Shown piece after piece: positions 1 through 10,460 of a stretch of 64,000 bases of DNA. The notes beneath the pieces were generated by a model that was not told where the DNA came from, searched no databases, and was given only the letters and a program-made list of their open reading frames with translations. A program made the translations under genes and the position numbers. The stretch covers positions 66,035,054-66,099,053 of the forward strand of contig CM077028.1 in assembly GCA_039090855.1 (NCBI GenBank), written 5' to 3'. Origin of the DNA: Macrothele yani (taxonomy: Eukaryota; Arthropoda; Arachnida; Araneae; Macrothelidae). Position 1 is the stretch's first letter. Every line of letters begins with the position of its first letter.

Positions 1-373
1 GGTACTCGGACGAAGAATAGCCAGATGAGCTCCCCACCTTTGATTGTTGAACCACTTGGGGAGATTCATTAGCCTTTAAAACGTATTTCCTTTGTTTAGT
101 AAAACTGACACACTGGCGCTGGTTTACTTAACTGGCGATTCCAGCATTAACTTCATGAAAATGTTGTAGATGGTCTCAGGGTGTGTAAGAAAATCTGCTG
201 CTATTACTGGCGACTGGCTAACATATTGTAGGTATGATCAAAAACTTCGGTGAATAAGGGCGCCACTGCCAAATGCCAAACGGTAGGGATGTTTTGAGAA
301 CGGTCGCTGCTAGTTTGACCATTAAGCAGATCATTGAACCATAGTCTCGAGGAGACAGCTTTGGGTGAAGACG
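1..373. other. no gene seen
   Basis: Unique-looking sequence before the first mariner. Short open frames have no recognisable motif. Confidence 0.5.
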
Positions 374-375
374 TA

Positions 376-1053
376 CTAGGGGTGTTCAAATGAAAAGGTA
401 CGAAACGTCATAAGAACGTAACCGTTAACATATTTGCCTATGCCGCTATGGGAGAACGTAGCGACACATCTAGGGATGCGATTGGAGTCGCCGGCGTGGA
501 TCGGAGCATGCGCGGGCGCCCGCATGCGCAGGAGAGAGCAGAGGCTCTTATAAGGAGCGCCGTCCAATTGACTACTTGTTGAATTCCTCCAGCACAGACG
601 AACCATTAACTCCGATGTGTACTGTGAGACACTCCGAAGCCTACGCAGGTCGATCAAGAACAAAAGACCGGGGCTGCTCACGGAGGGTGTGGTTCTGCTC
701 CATGATAACGAGCGTCCACACGTCTCCAGGGTCACACACGCGGAACTGGCCAAGTTCCAGTGGAAGCAGCTTGACCATCCGCCCTACAGCCCAGACATGT
801 CGCCCTGCGGATTCCATGTGTTTGGTCCCCTGAAAAAACATCTGAAAGGGAAGCGCTTCCACTCGGACGACGAACTCAAAGACGCTGTGCAGGACTGGGT
901 CTCGTCACGGCCACAGGAATTCTGGGAATAAGGAATCCTTCGGCTCGTTAATCAATGGGATCGTTGTGCTACGGCCTATGGTGTATACTTTGAATAAAAT
1001 CTTCATTTATACCCACAGTGTCGTTTCGTACCTTTTCATTTGAACACCCCTAG
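376..1053 (+). mobile_element. mariner transposon, internally deleted
   Basis: The ends are matching inverted repeats of about 31 bp that begin CTAGGGGTGTTCAAATG, flanked by TA at 374-375 and 1054-1055, the usual Tc1/mariner target duplication. The element is 678 bp, about half the usual 1.3 kb of a mariner. Only the C-terminal half of the transposase remains, so the N-terminal DNA-binding half was lost by internal deletion, with the junction near 540-569. It is non-autonomous but may once have been mobilised in trans. Confidence 0.88.
569..997 (+). pseudogene. mariner transposase, C-terminal fragment
   Basis: The translation matches the C-terminal half of mariner DD34D transposases, which cut and paste DNA in the nucleus. 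The block LLHDNERPH, with the second catalytic Asp, is followed by HPPYSPDMSPC. The third catalytic Asp, expected straight after SPC, is Gly (PCGFH), so the active site is broken. In-frame stops occur at 569-571 and 929-931. Mariner-like sequence (LVNQWDRC and a final GVYFE) continues past the second stop to 997. It is a dead remnant inside the element at 376-1053. Confidence 0.85.
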
Positions 1054-1299
1054 TATTTTGTGGCTTTGACCAGTTTAAGAAAATGTCATAAAGCAAATAT
1101 GAAATGTTGTTGCTTTTGCGCACATGAAAAACTTTAAAGAGTGTATGGAGATAATGCTGTGATCCTAAAAACAGGTTCTAAACGTACCGCAAAAGAAACC
1201 TTTAGCTTGAAGATGTGGAAAGAGGTTGTCATATCGTAGGTGCGCGGAATCGCAATAATCTTGATGAAATAGTCTCTCTATTCTGTTCAACAGCCATTT

Positions 1300-1950
1300 A
1301 ACAATTACAGAATTCGGGGAAGAAAGATTTGAACTGAAGATTTTGAAATGAAACATATCAGTGCCAAATTCATTACATTCCTGCTCACCCCTGAACAAAT
1401 GGAAATTCGTGTGCCCGTTTCTTTAGTGTCGTTAGAGCGTATCATCGTATACCCATCATTCCTGTACAACTTAGTAACTGGCGAGATATCATGGGTCTAC
1501 GGGTATGACCTTGAAACAAAGGTGCAGAGTTCCTACTGGAAAACAGCCTCCTCAGCCAGACCAAAGACGCAACAGCAGTCGAAATCACAAGTGAAGGTCA
1601 TGCTGCTAGCTTTCCACGACAAGGAACAACCTGTACACATAAAATTTCTTGCAAAAGGTTCAACTATTAACACAACTTTCTAAGAGAGTGTTTTGAAACG
1701 ACAGCAAGAAGCATCGAAACGGAGATCGCATAAATGGAAAAATGGGTGGCTCCTCCATCGCAAAAATACGTCATCCCACTGGCGAACATGTCCATTCCAC
1801 TGCTCCCGTACCCACCATGCTCACTCGATCTGGCTTTAGGCGATTTCTAGTTGTTCCCAAAACGGAAACCAATGACGAAAGCTAAAAGATTTGACACCAT
1901 AGATAAGATCAAGTCCAGGTACTGAAAAGATTCTGACATCACCAAAGGAA
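1300..1950 (+). pseudogene. decayed mariner transposase fragment
   Basis: From 1348 the frame reads MKHISAKF, then LVTGEISWVYGYD, then a WK..SS.RPK block, all hallmarks of the mariner catalytic core. The first catalytic Asp of the TGDETW motif is Glu here (TGEIS). The HHDNAP motif is ruined (HRKNTSSH), and the last part (YPPCSLDLALGDF) is broken by stops. ILTEDF-like residues just before 1348, after a stop, show that homology extends upstream. No terminal inverted repeats were found, so this is an old fragment, unlike the copy at 376-1053. Confidence 0.78.
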
Positions 1951-2895
1951 GAGAACTTACAGCAGTGCTGCGAACAATGGCGGACGAACATTTGTTGTGT
2001 GTGCGTGTGTGTGTGTGCTTAGAATTTATGCGTCAGTCTCTGTATCCTTATGGTCTCAATTCCACTCTCTCTGAAAATAAGCTTGCTCAACATAGGTTTT
2101 CCGTTACAGAACTATTCTTTCTTGTGAACCGCAAGTCTGCTCTAGGGGTAAAAGAGGACAGAGGCTTTTTTGGACAGCTAGCAGGGTAGATTTTGCCAAA
2201 CTTCAGCAATCTCTTTGTAGTTTTAAAAAATATTCTAAATTTGTTAAAAATGCTTTCAGCCTTCTTTCCTTGTTAGAATGTTGTTCTGGTTACATGCTTC
2301 GTGTGTTGAGACACGTGGCTTTGCTGCCTTTTGTTTGTAGGGGTTGAAACATTATGTGGAGTTTGTCCTTACAAATAAAGCATGTTGCAACCTTTCTTTT
2401 TTAATTAAGTCTTTTTTATTTAGGATTTTTTTTATTAAGGTTATTTTCCAGTTTTTGTATTACGTTTCATTTGTCTAAAGTCTCAACGTGTCTCGCGGTT
2501 ATGATCAAAATATTTTTTTGATTTTGCTCATGGACTCTGTACTAGGTTTTCCTGGATTTGTAGACGATGGGTCGTTGTGGGTTAGGCCATGTACGTCGTA
2601 TATGTATTGCTAAATGTATTCTTAATTTTTGCTTTTTCGTGGCTACGAGGATGTTTATTTTTATTTGTGGGGTAATTTACCCGAAAAGCATATATGACAT
2701 CGCAGAAACCCATATTCAACTAGGTCTTTGTAGAGATGAGTTAATGCTGTGTTTTTGCTGGTCCTTGATAAAGCCAAAGTTCAGCATTTTCAAAACTTTC
2801 TGCATTCTTGCATGCTTTCCTCTGCTTGTTCGCAATGTAGTTTTTTTTTTTCTCCTACTTTTGGCTCTTGTTCAAAATGCTTCTTATTTTTGTGG
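1951..2895. other. AT-rich sequence, nothing recognised
   Basis: T-rich stretch with open frames that read like low-complexity translation (runs of F, L and C). No transposon ends or RNA motifs were seen. Confidence 0.5.
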
Positions 2896-2896
2896 A

Positions 2897-2930
<34 letters not shown>
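2896..2930. repeat. (CATA)n microsatellite
   Basis: About eight tandem copies of a 4-bp CATA unit, running into a short TA and T tract. Confidence 0.95.
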
Positions 2931-2931
<1 letters not shown>

Positions 2932-3163
2932 TTTTTTTGCGTTACATACTCAGAGCTAACGGTTCTCACAAAACGCTCTATATGATATGACCTCCTGTGT
3001 GTGCAGCAAAGTCTGGATTGCGCAGCAGTTCAATTGTTTCCGTTAAGCTACTACTGCGGACCCTTGACGTTAAAACAGAGATCACATATCTCACAGAGGG
3101 TAAAAATGTTAACATAAAAGGCCTTTGTATTTGTTATACCGGTTTTTAACGTCCGCAGTGATC

Positions 3164-3379
3164 ATTTTTTATTGGGGGTTTAACGAACACCGTGAGTACT
3201 TCGATGGGCTATGTGCAGTGGCCCTTCCCTAATTTAGGGCGACTGGTTCCAAGAAAGAGAGAGAATCAGTGCCGTAAGGCAAACAAACAACATCCATGCC
3301 TCATGGGATTCGAACCTGGACCCAAAGCGGACGAATGATCATAAGCGAACGCTTAGACCACTGCGACAAGGAGGAGATG
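3164..3379 (-). mobile_element. SINE A copy (tRNA-derived), minus strand
   Basis: Degenerate copy of the SINE described under 19048-19283. On the plus strand the T-rich tail comes first, then the reverse complement of the conserved body, then the tRNA-like head with B box near 3311 and A box near 3360. The tail is interrupted, so the copy is old. Confidence 0.88.
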
Positions 3380-4260
3380 CAATAATCATTAAAAGCCACA
3401 AGAAGTCGTCCATCCTAAATTAAGAGTTACAGTTTCCAAAGTAGAGAGAGTTCCAGTACAACATCCATGTCTTCCCCCACTAAAGGAAAACAGCCTCAAT
3501 AGTACTGAAAGACGGAAGCCGTTTTCCTACACCACGTGATCACTGAGAGAATTAAATGTTTCATTACGTTTACGGCTTTGAAACGAAGGGACCGCTCTAC
3601 ATGAATATATTTCGCTGAAATCATATTTAATACCACTCAATTAACATTACACACGTGTTGCTCATCTAAAATTACACACAGAATACTCCACGATTAGTAT
3701 TCGCTTACGATTGCACAGCCCGTGCTCTTTGCCGACCGATCTCTTATCTCCTGCGTCTTTCACCTTTGACTTACTGTTAAGATTGCCATCATCAAATTCA
3801 TCGAACGGAACTCTGCGTCGTTAAGTCAGAAAATGTTTAACGAGAAGAAACCAAATTTGCAGGAACTCATACGGAAAGTTAAGTTACAGGTACACATCAC
3901 AAACTATAAGTTATGTGAAACTCTGCGATTCAACATAGACGCCTTTCATATAACCAAAATATGATGATGGATGGTTGAAGGGACCTATCTGGGTATGTCG
4001 AACATTTCTTTTACTATAACCTAATATTAGCTTATACCACGTCCTTCAGTTATTTAAAGGCGAGCCGGATCGTAATTTTGCATTTGCCTGTTACGAAGTT
4101 TTTTAGCTCAGTGCTGCCTAACACTTTCCGACGATGACATTTTCATGAGCGTTCCTAATATTTTTCGACTTTCATGAACTTGTTCGAAATAATATCCCGA
4201 ATATTGTATTTCTCGACTTTCATTTTCGCTACTACAGTTCTTTTTCGGCATAGAGTGTGT
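3380..4260. other. no feature recognised
   Basis: Unique-looking intergenic sequence leading up to the minisatellite. No open frame with a known motif. Confidence 0.45.
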
Positions 4261-5499
4261 GACCGTCTTCGACAAATGGCCATGCATAACCCATTGCAGC
4301 AACACCTGCAACGCCCATACTACTCCAAGCGAGGTGACCGTCTTCGACAAATGGCCATGCATAACCCATTGCAGCAACACCTGCAACGCCCATACTACTC
4401 CAAGCGAGGTGACCGTCTTCGACAAATGGCCATGCATAACCCATTGCAGCAACACCTGCAACGCCCATACTACTCCAAGCGAGGTGACCGTCTTCGACAA
4501 ATGGCCATGCATAACCCATTGCAGCAACACCTGCAACGCCCATACTACTCCAAGCGAGGTGACCGTCTTCGACAAATGGCCATGCATAACCCATTGCAGC
4601 AACACCTGCAACGCCCATACTACTCCAAGCGAGGTGACCGTCTTCGACAAATGGCCATGCATAACCCATTGCAGCAACACCTGCAACGCCCATACTACTC
4701 CAAGCGAGGTGACCGTCTTCGACAAATGGCCATGCATAACCCATTGCAGCAACACCTGCAACGCCCATACTACTCCAAGCGAGGTGACCGTCTTCGACAA
4801 ATGGCCATGCATAACCCATTGCAGCAACACCTGCAACGCCCATACTACTCCAAGCGAGGTGACCGTCTTCGACAAATGGCCATGCATAACCCATTGCAGC
4901 AACACCTGCAACGCCCATACTACTCCAAGCGAGGTGACCGTCTTCGACAAATGGCCATGCATAACCCATTGCAGCAACACCTGCAACGCCCATACTACTC
5001 CAAGCGAGGTGACCGTCTTCGACAAATGGCCATGCATAACCCATTGCAGCAACACCTGCAACGCCCATACTACTCCAAGCGAGGTGACCGTCTTCGACAA
5101 ATGGCCATGCATAACCCATTGCAGCAACACCTGCAACGCCCATACTACTCCAAGCGAGGTGACCGTCTTCGACAAATGGCCATGCATAACCCATTGAAGC
5201 AACACCTGCAACGCCCATACTACTCCAAGCGAGGTGACCGTCTTCGACAAATGGCCATGCATAACCCATTGCAGCAACACCTGCAACGCCCATACTACTC
5301 CAAGCGAGGTGACCGTCTTCGACAAATGGCCATGCATAACCCATTGCAGCAACACCTGCAACGCCCATACTACACCAAGCGAGGTGATAGCAGTGAGCAC
5401 GAGACATTTCTGTTGCAGCCGTTAATTGCTTATGAGATGATCGATACAGATTTAGAGAATCCCTTTACCTCTGTGTTAAATTCATCGTTCAACCAGTGA
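4174..5499 (+). CDS. repeat-encoded ORF (441 aa), probably not a gene
   Basis: The frame has a hydrophobic N-terminal stretch of about 25 residues (residues 1-27), then 15 tandem 25-residue units beginning DRLRQMAMHNPLQQ, then about 37 unique residues. The frame is open mainly because the DNA unit is 75 bp, a multiple of three, with no stop in this phase. Two minus frames (4108-5400 and 4232-5407) and another plus frame (4259-5197) are also open across the array. No domain, splice signal or promoter is recognisable. The hydrophobic start could pass for a signal anchor, so a secreted repeat protein cannot be excluded. Confidence 0.15.
   Translation: MNLFEIISRILYFSTFIFATTVLFRHRVCDRLRQMAMHNPLQQHLQRPYYSKRGDRLRQMAMHNPLQQHLQRPYYSKRGDRLRQMAMHNPLQQHLQRPYYSKRGDRLRQMAMHNPLQQHLQRPYYSKRGDRLRQMAMHNPLQQHLQRPYYSKRGDRLRQMAMHNPLQQHLQRPYYSKRGDRLRQMAMHNPLQQHLQRPYYSKRGDRLRQMAMHNPLQQHLQRPYYSKRGDRLRQMAMHNPLQQHLQRPYYSKRGDRLRQMAMHNPLQQHLQRPYYSKRGDRLRQMAMHNPLQQHLQRPYYSKRGDRLRQMAMHNPLQQHLQRPYYSKRGDRLRQMAMHNPLKQHLQRPYYSKRGDRLRQMAMHNPLQQHLQRPYYSKRGDRLRQMAMHNPLQQHLQRPYYTKRGDSSEHETFLLQPLIAYEMIDTDLENPFTSVLNSSFNQ
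4261..5385. repeat. 75-bp minisatellite, 15 units
   Basis: Exactly 15 head-to-tail 75-bp units beginning GACCGTCTTCGACAAATGGC. Two variants are visible: C to A near 5197, and T to A near 5374 in the last unit. The near identity indicates very recent amplification or homogenisation. Both flanks are unique at the junctions. Confidence 0.97.
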
Positions 5500-6980
5500 T
5501 GTTTCCTCAAATGTTGCTTCAGCTTGGGTAGGGGATCAAATACAGCCAAGTCGAGGATGATGCACGCTGAGATTGTGAAAGAAAGACGGTGAATCTCTGC
5601 TGTCTTTCGTATACTCACATACTGTTCCTCACCAGCTCAAGTGAAATATTTTTTGTTTTTTTCTTGCTACTAACTACAGAGAAATGCCGCAATGCTCTTT
5701 GTTCCTTTCATTAAGGACATTAGCCTTGGGAGTTATCAATAGACATCTTATCATCAATTATGGTTATCAATCAGCGGAACAATTTCATCAGCCAAACTGC
5801 TTAAACGCTGTAAGTCATTTATACCTCACATCATTTATGGTCATTCAACTATTCTCCCAATGATATGTCAGTCAGGTCTAACTCAGCAGCCCAACATGGC
5901 CAGGACAAAGAGACCCGTAGAGGACTGGTGAACTGCTTTATCCTACGAAATTGAAAGCTTAGCTACATACAAAATTGCTATTATTAAAACTTTTGTGAAC
6001 CTCAAAACTGCCCTGACTGAAGAATTCGGGGTTTGTTATTTCTGTTCTGATCTAGTCCTTAAGGCGGCCTTAGAATAAGTGTTAGGTTTCATCTTGTGCA
6101 ATAGATGGCGAAAAAAACACTCCTAGGGAGTTGCTTTTACGTCTTCTGTGACTGTCCCAGAAGTTGGAGTCAGCGAATCACTGCAGATCTCACCATATTC
6201 AGAATAAAAGCGGGCTCTCGTTGGCTCCGCAATGAAAAGACAAAATACGCGCTGTTATGTTTTAACCAATGACGTTATTTGGGGGTTCTATAGCTCAGAC
6301 TCAGGGGTTCTCTGCTAATTTACACATTTTCTCTTTAAAAATGAACATACAGTGGGATTTAAGATGATCTATAGAAGACAAGATTCCAATCTCATTTTTG
6401 ACCCTATTGATTGATTTCTCTTAGGCTCAGATGATTTGGAAAATCAGGCAGAAATAAGTGATTTCGTTGTTTCCAGTCAGAAACACTTTTATCCTAACTT
6501 ATCGCGCCATCTAGCGCTAAATTGGAATGCTTTCGTGTCAGATACATTGAATTTCAAAACAAAATTCTAACAGATGTTGCGGAATAATAATTGTGGCGTA
6601 TATTAGCTATGTGCCGTTTTTATTTGTGTTCAAAATTTCAAACACTACAAAGTAATAGTCTTCGAGAAAATATGTACAAAAGAATTTACATTGCAGATAT
6701 AAGGTAGAAGATGAACACTAACACTCACTGAAAGACAGCCTAAAGGGAATGGCAATGGAATTTCGCACAGCAGTCACACTTCCACGACCAGGCTTTGTTT
6801 GTTACCCACCTTTATATAAGTCTCACGGTCTCCCCCGTTTTGGGAATATTCTTCGTCAGATTGTCGTGAACAGTAAATGCTCTTAAACTAAGCAAGCCAT
6901 AAAACTGGATGTGAAAATAATCGTTCATGTGATCAGCGATTCTCATTTCAATAACGATTATCTCATACATCGGATATATA
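5386..6980. other. no feature recognised
   Basis: About 1.6 kb of AT-rich unique-looking DNA between the minisatellite and the next Tc1 element. Short open frames carry no motif I know. Confidence 0.45.
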
Positions 6981-7007
6981 GCGTTGTGCAAATTAATTAG
7001 GACAAGG

Positions 7008-7735
7008 TTAGATTTCAACATTTATTGCATTCCTTCCATACATGAGATTACAAGCTTTCTGGTATTTTATGTGGCCACTTTTGGTTGCAATAACCTGTTT
7101 AACACGTTTTGGCATTGAATGTATTAGTTTCTGACAAAAAAGTTTCAGTTGCGGGTCATGATACCACACATGAATAATATTCGAAGTGAGGTCTTTCATT
7201 GTTGAACAATTAGTCTTTTTGAGCCTAGATTTCACAATATTCTCAATGGGACTGAGATCAGGTGAATTTCCAGGCCTCTCCAGAATGTCAATCTTCTTTT
7301 CTTTCATCACTGCCTACAATTTTTTGAAAGTGTGGCATGGAGCAAGATCACGCTGAAAAATGTCAAGCGCACCATTAAAGCATTTCTCCATCTCTGGAGC
7401 AACCGGCCGTTGTATTTTTTCCCAATATTTATCGGAATTCATCTTTCCCTCAAATAGAACGAAGGCTTCCAGGCCATTTAAAGGAGAAACACCCCGCAAA
7501 ACATATTTCTTACTAGGTGTTTCACCTCCTGTTGCAAGTGTGCTTTCCGAACAGGTTCACCTTTACTTCGTCGTACAACAGATTTTCTCTGCTGTCCTTG
7601 GACAAAAAAATGGACCTCATCACTAAACATCACTTTTTCCAATTATCAGAAGTCCAGTGTTTATATTTTTTAGCCCATTGCAAGCTGTTTCTTCTGTGAC
7701 GTACCTGCCAGCAGGACGCACATGACATAAAGGGC
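7008..7735 (-). pseudogene. Tc1-like transposase, catalytic domain
   Basis: Read on the minus strand from about 7694, the frame gives KKYKHWTSDNWKKVMFSDE (first catalytic Asp), FQRDLAPCHT (second Asp) and NSPDLSPIEN (the Glu). There are exactly 34 residues between the last two, so it is DD34E. All three acidic residues are kept. One in-frame TAG (7314-7316, just after FKKL) interrupts it, and the helix-turn-helix region that binds the terminal repeats is missing. It is inactive but not ancient. Confidence 0.85.
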
Positions 7736-7755
7736 AGATAGGAATCAGAATACAT

Positions 7756-7828
7756 GTCTGCGTAGCTCAGTTGGTAGAGCTGCTTGTTCCGGAATAAGCG
7801 TACTCGGGTTCGAATCCTGGCGTAGACC
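7756..7828 (+). tRNA. tRNA-like sequence, CCG in anticodon position (pseudo-tRNA or SINE head)
   Basis: A 7-bp acceptor stem (GTCTGCG with CGTAGAC, one G-T pair), a D arm with A box TAGCTCAGTTGG, and a T arm with B box GGTTCGAATCC all fold. The anticodon arm pairs only with an 8-base loop (GCTTG with TAAGC) around TTCCGGAA, so it is imperfect. The sequence lies inside a dead Tc1 element, and related CCG-bearing tRNA-like units occur at 15112, 15365 and 49728 in SINE-like settings. A pseudo-tRNA or SINE head is likelier than a working tRNA-Arg gene. Confidence 0.45.
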
Positions 7829-8045
7829 AAAAATGACGGAGAAATTCACTTCGTTATACTTCTTCATTGAAGCTGTCAGGAGTTGCCTTTTTTTACAGCT
7901 CTTCTCGTAGGTCGTCCGGACGGTTGCGGTCGCATTCCTGCTCAGTTTGTGTACGCTCACTTCTGTCAATAACGAGCAAGGTCTAGATAAACTCAAGGAA
8001 ACGAACTTTTTTCACTTTGTCACAATTAATTTGTACGCCACTGTA

Positions 8046-9057
8046 GTATACAATTTTCTACACAAGTTTCTGTACGTTACTTACTTTTCTCATTGAAGAA
8101 GACACAGCCAACACAAAAATTTAACTCGCTTTGCTCACTCTTTCAATTTTTAACTCGCCAAAACTTAAATGTTCTATGGCAGGTGAGATTGTCTCTCAAC
8201 GAACACTACAAATTTCAGCTACTTAAATGGAAGATAAATACTTTAGAATATTGGCATGTTACTTTAGGATCTGCCTTTCATCAACGGTTCTCTGTGAAAA
8301 AAAAACATCCCCCGAACGTGTATTTGTTCTAAAATTCTCCTCTCGCTACGCTGAGAATTTCGATCAAAAACTAAAAGATGTCAGCCAACACACAAACGGA
8401 AGTAAGGAAAGGCAAAGAAGAAAAAAAAAGGATGGGGAGGGGGGATCTAATCAGAATTCTTTTGCGTTGAGTTTTCCGCGATTTCGGAGGTCTTAAAATG
8501 ATGCATTATATTCCTTTCGCCAACTATTATTGTCTTGTGTCCTCGCCTTTTAAGTGGATGGTTGTTCCTCTTCATTTATCACTGCATCCGGAGCCATCTT
8601 CGTTCCTTTCCGCCTTTTACTTTTACTCTTCTTTTCTGTTGCTTCCTTTAAAATGTTCTATCTTCTAAAATTGCTCAACAATCCATTACATTTTCCTCTT
8701 CCCGGCTTAACGATACTAATAACAGTTCCGTTTCCTCAATTTCCTCCAACATTAGCGCCACTTCTTTTTTTTTTTTTTTTCATTTGACACGCTTCAGTTT
8801 ACGTCGTTTCAAAACTTTGTACTGACTTATTTTCGTAATCTTCCTATTTATCTTGCATACAGAACTACAGTTTCATGTTAAATATTTGGGTAGCATCTCC
8901 ATCTCTCTACCTTGTTACGCATTTAATTTAACTCTCATCGGTCTTTAGAATCTGAATGAATTTGTTTGTCAACTTCTCTGATATGCTTCCAATATTTTTC
9001 CTTTTCCCAAAGCTTCCCTTTCTTTCACAATTTACACATATCAATGCATATATACTA
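8046..9057. other. AT-rich sequence, no gene recognised
   Basis: Contains a purine-rich patch near 8400-8450 and a T tract at 8764-8781. Nothing else is identifiable. Confidence 0.45.
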
Positions 9058-10275
9058 CACTATCTACCAACAAGTCATTGGACACCCCTACAATCGACGA
9101 TATCTGCGGTCCTGAAACACGTCACGGCCGCCGCCGTAAAATATCGTGTGGGAAACAACAACGCAACTAGTCGCATGCAAGATGACACGCAGTTCGGAGC
9201 TCTCTGATTTTGAGAAAGGTGTAATCGTCGGGTATCACAGAAATGGCCGATCCAGACGTGACATATCTAGCAAGTTGAAGTACCCAAAATCGACAGTGGC
9301 CTACGTGATTGGCAAGTGGAAGATGAGAGGTGACTGTCGGAATGTGCCCCGACCCGGCAGACCCACAAAACCGGGAGTTAGAGACCGCCGGGTGCTGGCC
9401 AGAGAAATTTGGAAGAACCGCACCCGATCGGTGGGCAACATCCGCGAGGAGTTTCAACAGGCATGCGGGAGTGTTCTTTTGATGAATACCATCCGTTAGG
9501 AAGCCCATCTGCTTGGTTATCATGGACGTGCTGCCGCCCAGAAGCCTTTGATCACCAAGTCCAATAGCGCTGCTCGGCTAACGTGGTGCAAATAACGTCG
9601 ACAGTGGACCGTTGAACAGTGGAAACAGGTTCTCTGGAGCCACGAATCAAGTTTCACCCTCTGCCGTTCGGATGGCAGGGTCTGTGTTTGGCGTCTGCTT
9701 GGACAACGCCTCCTGCCAGAATGTATTGTGCCGACTGTGAAGTTCGGCGGCAGTGGCATTATGCTATGGGGGTGTTTCTCCTGGTATGGCACGGGACCCT
9801 TAATCGCAATTCCTGGTAGACCCAACGCCGAGACCTACTGCACCATTTTGGATGACCATGCGCTTCCTACGTTGTGGCAGTTTTACAGGGTGGACTCATG
9901 TTACTTTCAGGATGACAATGCCACCTGTCATGTTGCGAGGTCCACCATGGCTTCGTATGGTGACAATGTGGTTAATGGAATGGACTGGCCTGCGCAGAGC
10001 CCGGACCTTAACCCTATCGAACACATCTGGGACGAGTTGGAGCGTCGACTTAAGGGTACCCCCACCGTCCTAAATCGGGGAAGGAACTGACCTGTCTTCT
10101 CTAAGCCGAGTGGGATAAAATACCGCTAGCCGTCATACAACGCCTGGTTGAGATTATGCACCGGAGGGTCGCAGCTGTAATCGCTGCTCGTGGAGGCTCC
10201 ACCAACTATTGAAGGTGAATAAACTTCATTTTCCTTTGCTATCACAGGTGTCCAATTACTTGTTGGTAGATAGTG
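9058..10275 (+). mobile_element. Tc1-like transposon, full length (DD34E)
   Basis: Inverted ends beginning CACTATCTACCAACAAGT are flanked by TA at 9056-9057 and 10276-10277. The length of 1,218 bp fits a complete Tc1-like element with one transposase. A close relative lies at 51913-53558. Both are mutated, so the family has other source copies. Confidence 0.93.
9182..10212 (+). pseudogene. Tc1-like transposase, inactive
   Basis: From ATG 9182 the frame starts MTRSSELSDFEKGVIVG, the paired-like helix-turn-helix region, followed by a GRP.K linker. The first catalytic Asp of WSDESRF is His (WSHESSF). The second Asp (FQDDNATCH) and the Glu (SPDLNPIEH) remain, 34 residues apart. Stops lie at 9497-9499 and near 9592. 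A frameshift after about 10075 separates the C-terminal ARGGSTNY, which ends at 10212. A frame broken this often cannot make enzyme. Confidence 0.9.
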
Positions 10276-10460
10276 TATTTGCTTCCGCTTATCGTAATTT
10301 TAGTACTGGATACTGCTAAGTAGCATATCAGGCACAAATTGTTCTTCATCAAGTTTAGGTAGGTACATAAAAAAATAGTTTCCATTATCAAAAACATTTT
10401 TAGAACGTTGTGTTATGTATACCTTTAAACAGCCTTTCTTTTGAGTTTTTTGTTTTCATA

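Larger units (their letters stand above)
6981..8043 (-). mobile_element. Tc1-like transposon (DD34E)
   Basis: The left end has GTGCAAATTAATTAGGACAA and the right end, read on the opposite strand, has GTACAAATTAATTGTGACAA. Both are flanked by TA. Between them lies a minus-strand transposase with one stop but no recognisable N-terminal DNA-binding part. A tRNA-like sequence at 7756-7828 occupies part of the place where that N-terminus should be, suggesting a SINE insertion or replacement. Confidence 0.8.

Noticed and set aside
2567..2985. Overlapping hydrophobic frames of 130 and 78 residues
   Set aside because: T-rich and (CATA)n low-complexity translation without a domain. The apparent membrane character comes from composition.
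4108..5407. Minus-strand and second plus-strand long frames over the minisatellite
   Set aside because: They are open only because the 75-bp unit is a multiple of three and lacks stops in these phases. The four frames cannot all be genes and none has a domain.
7756..7828. Functional tRNA-Arg (CCG) gene
   Set aside because: The anticodon arm needs an 8-base loop, the unit lies in a dead transposon, and similar units occur as SINE heads. Kept only as tRNA-like.
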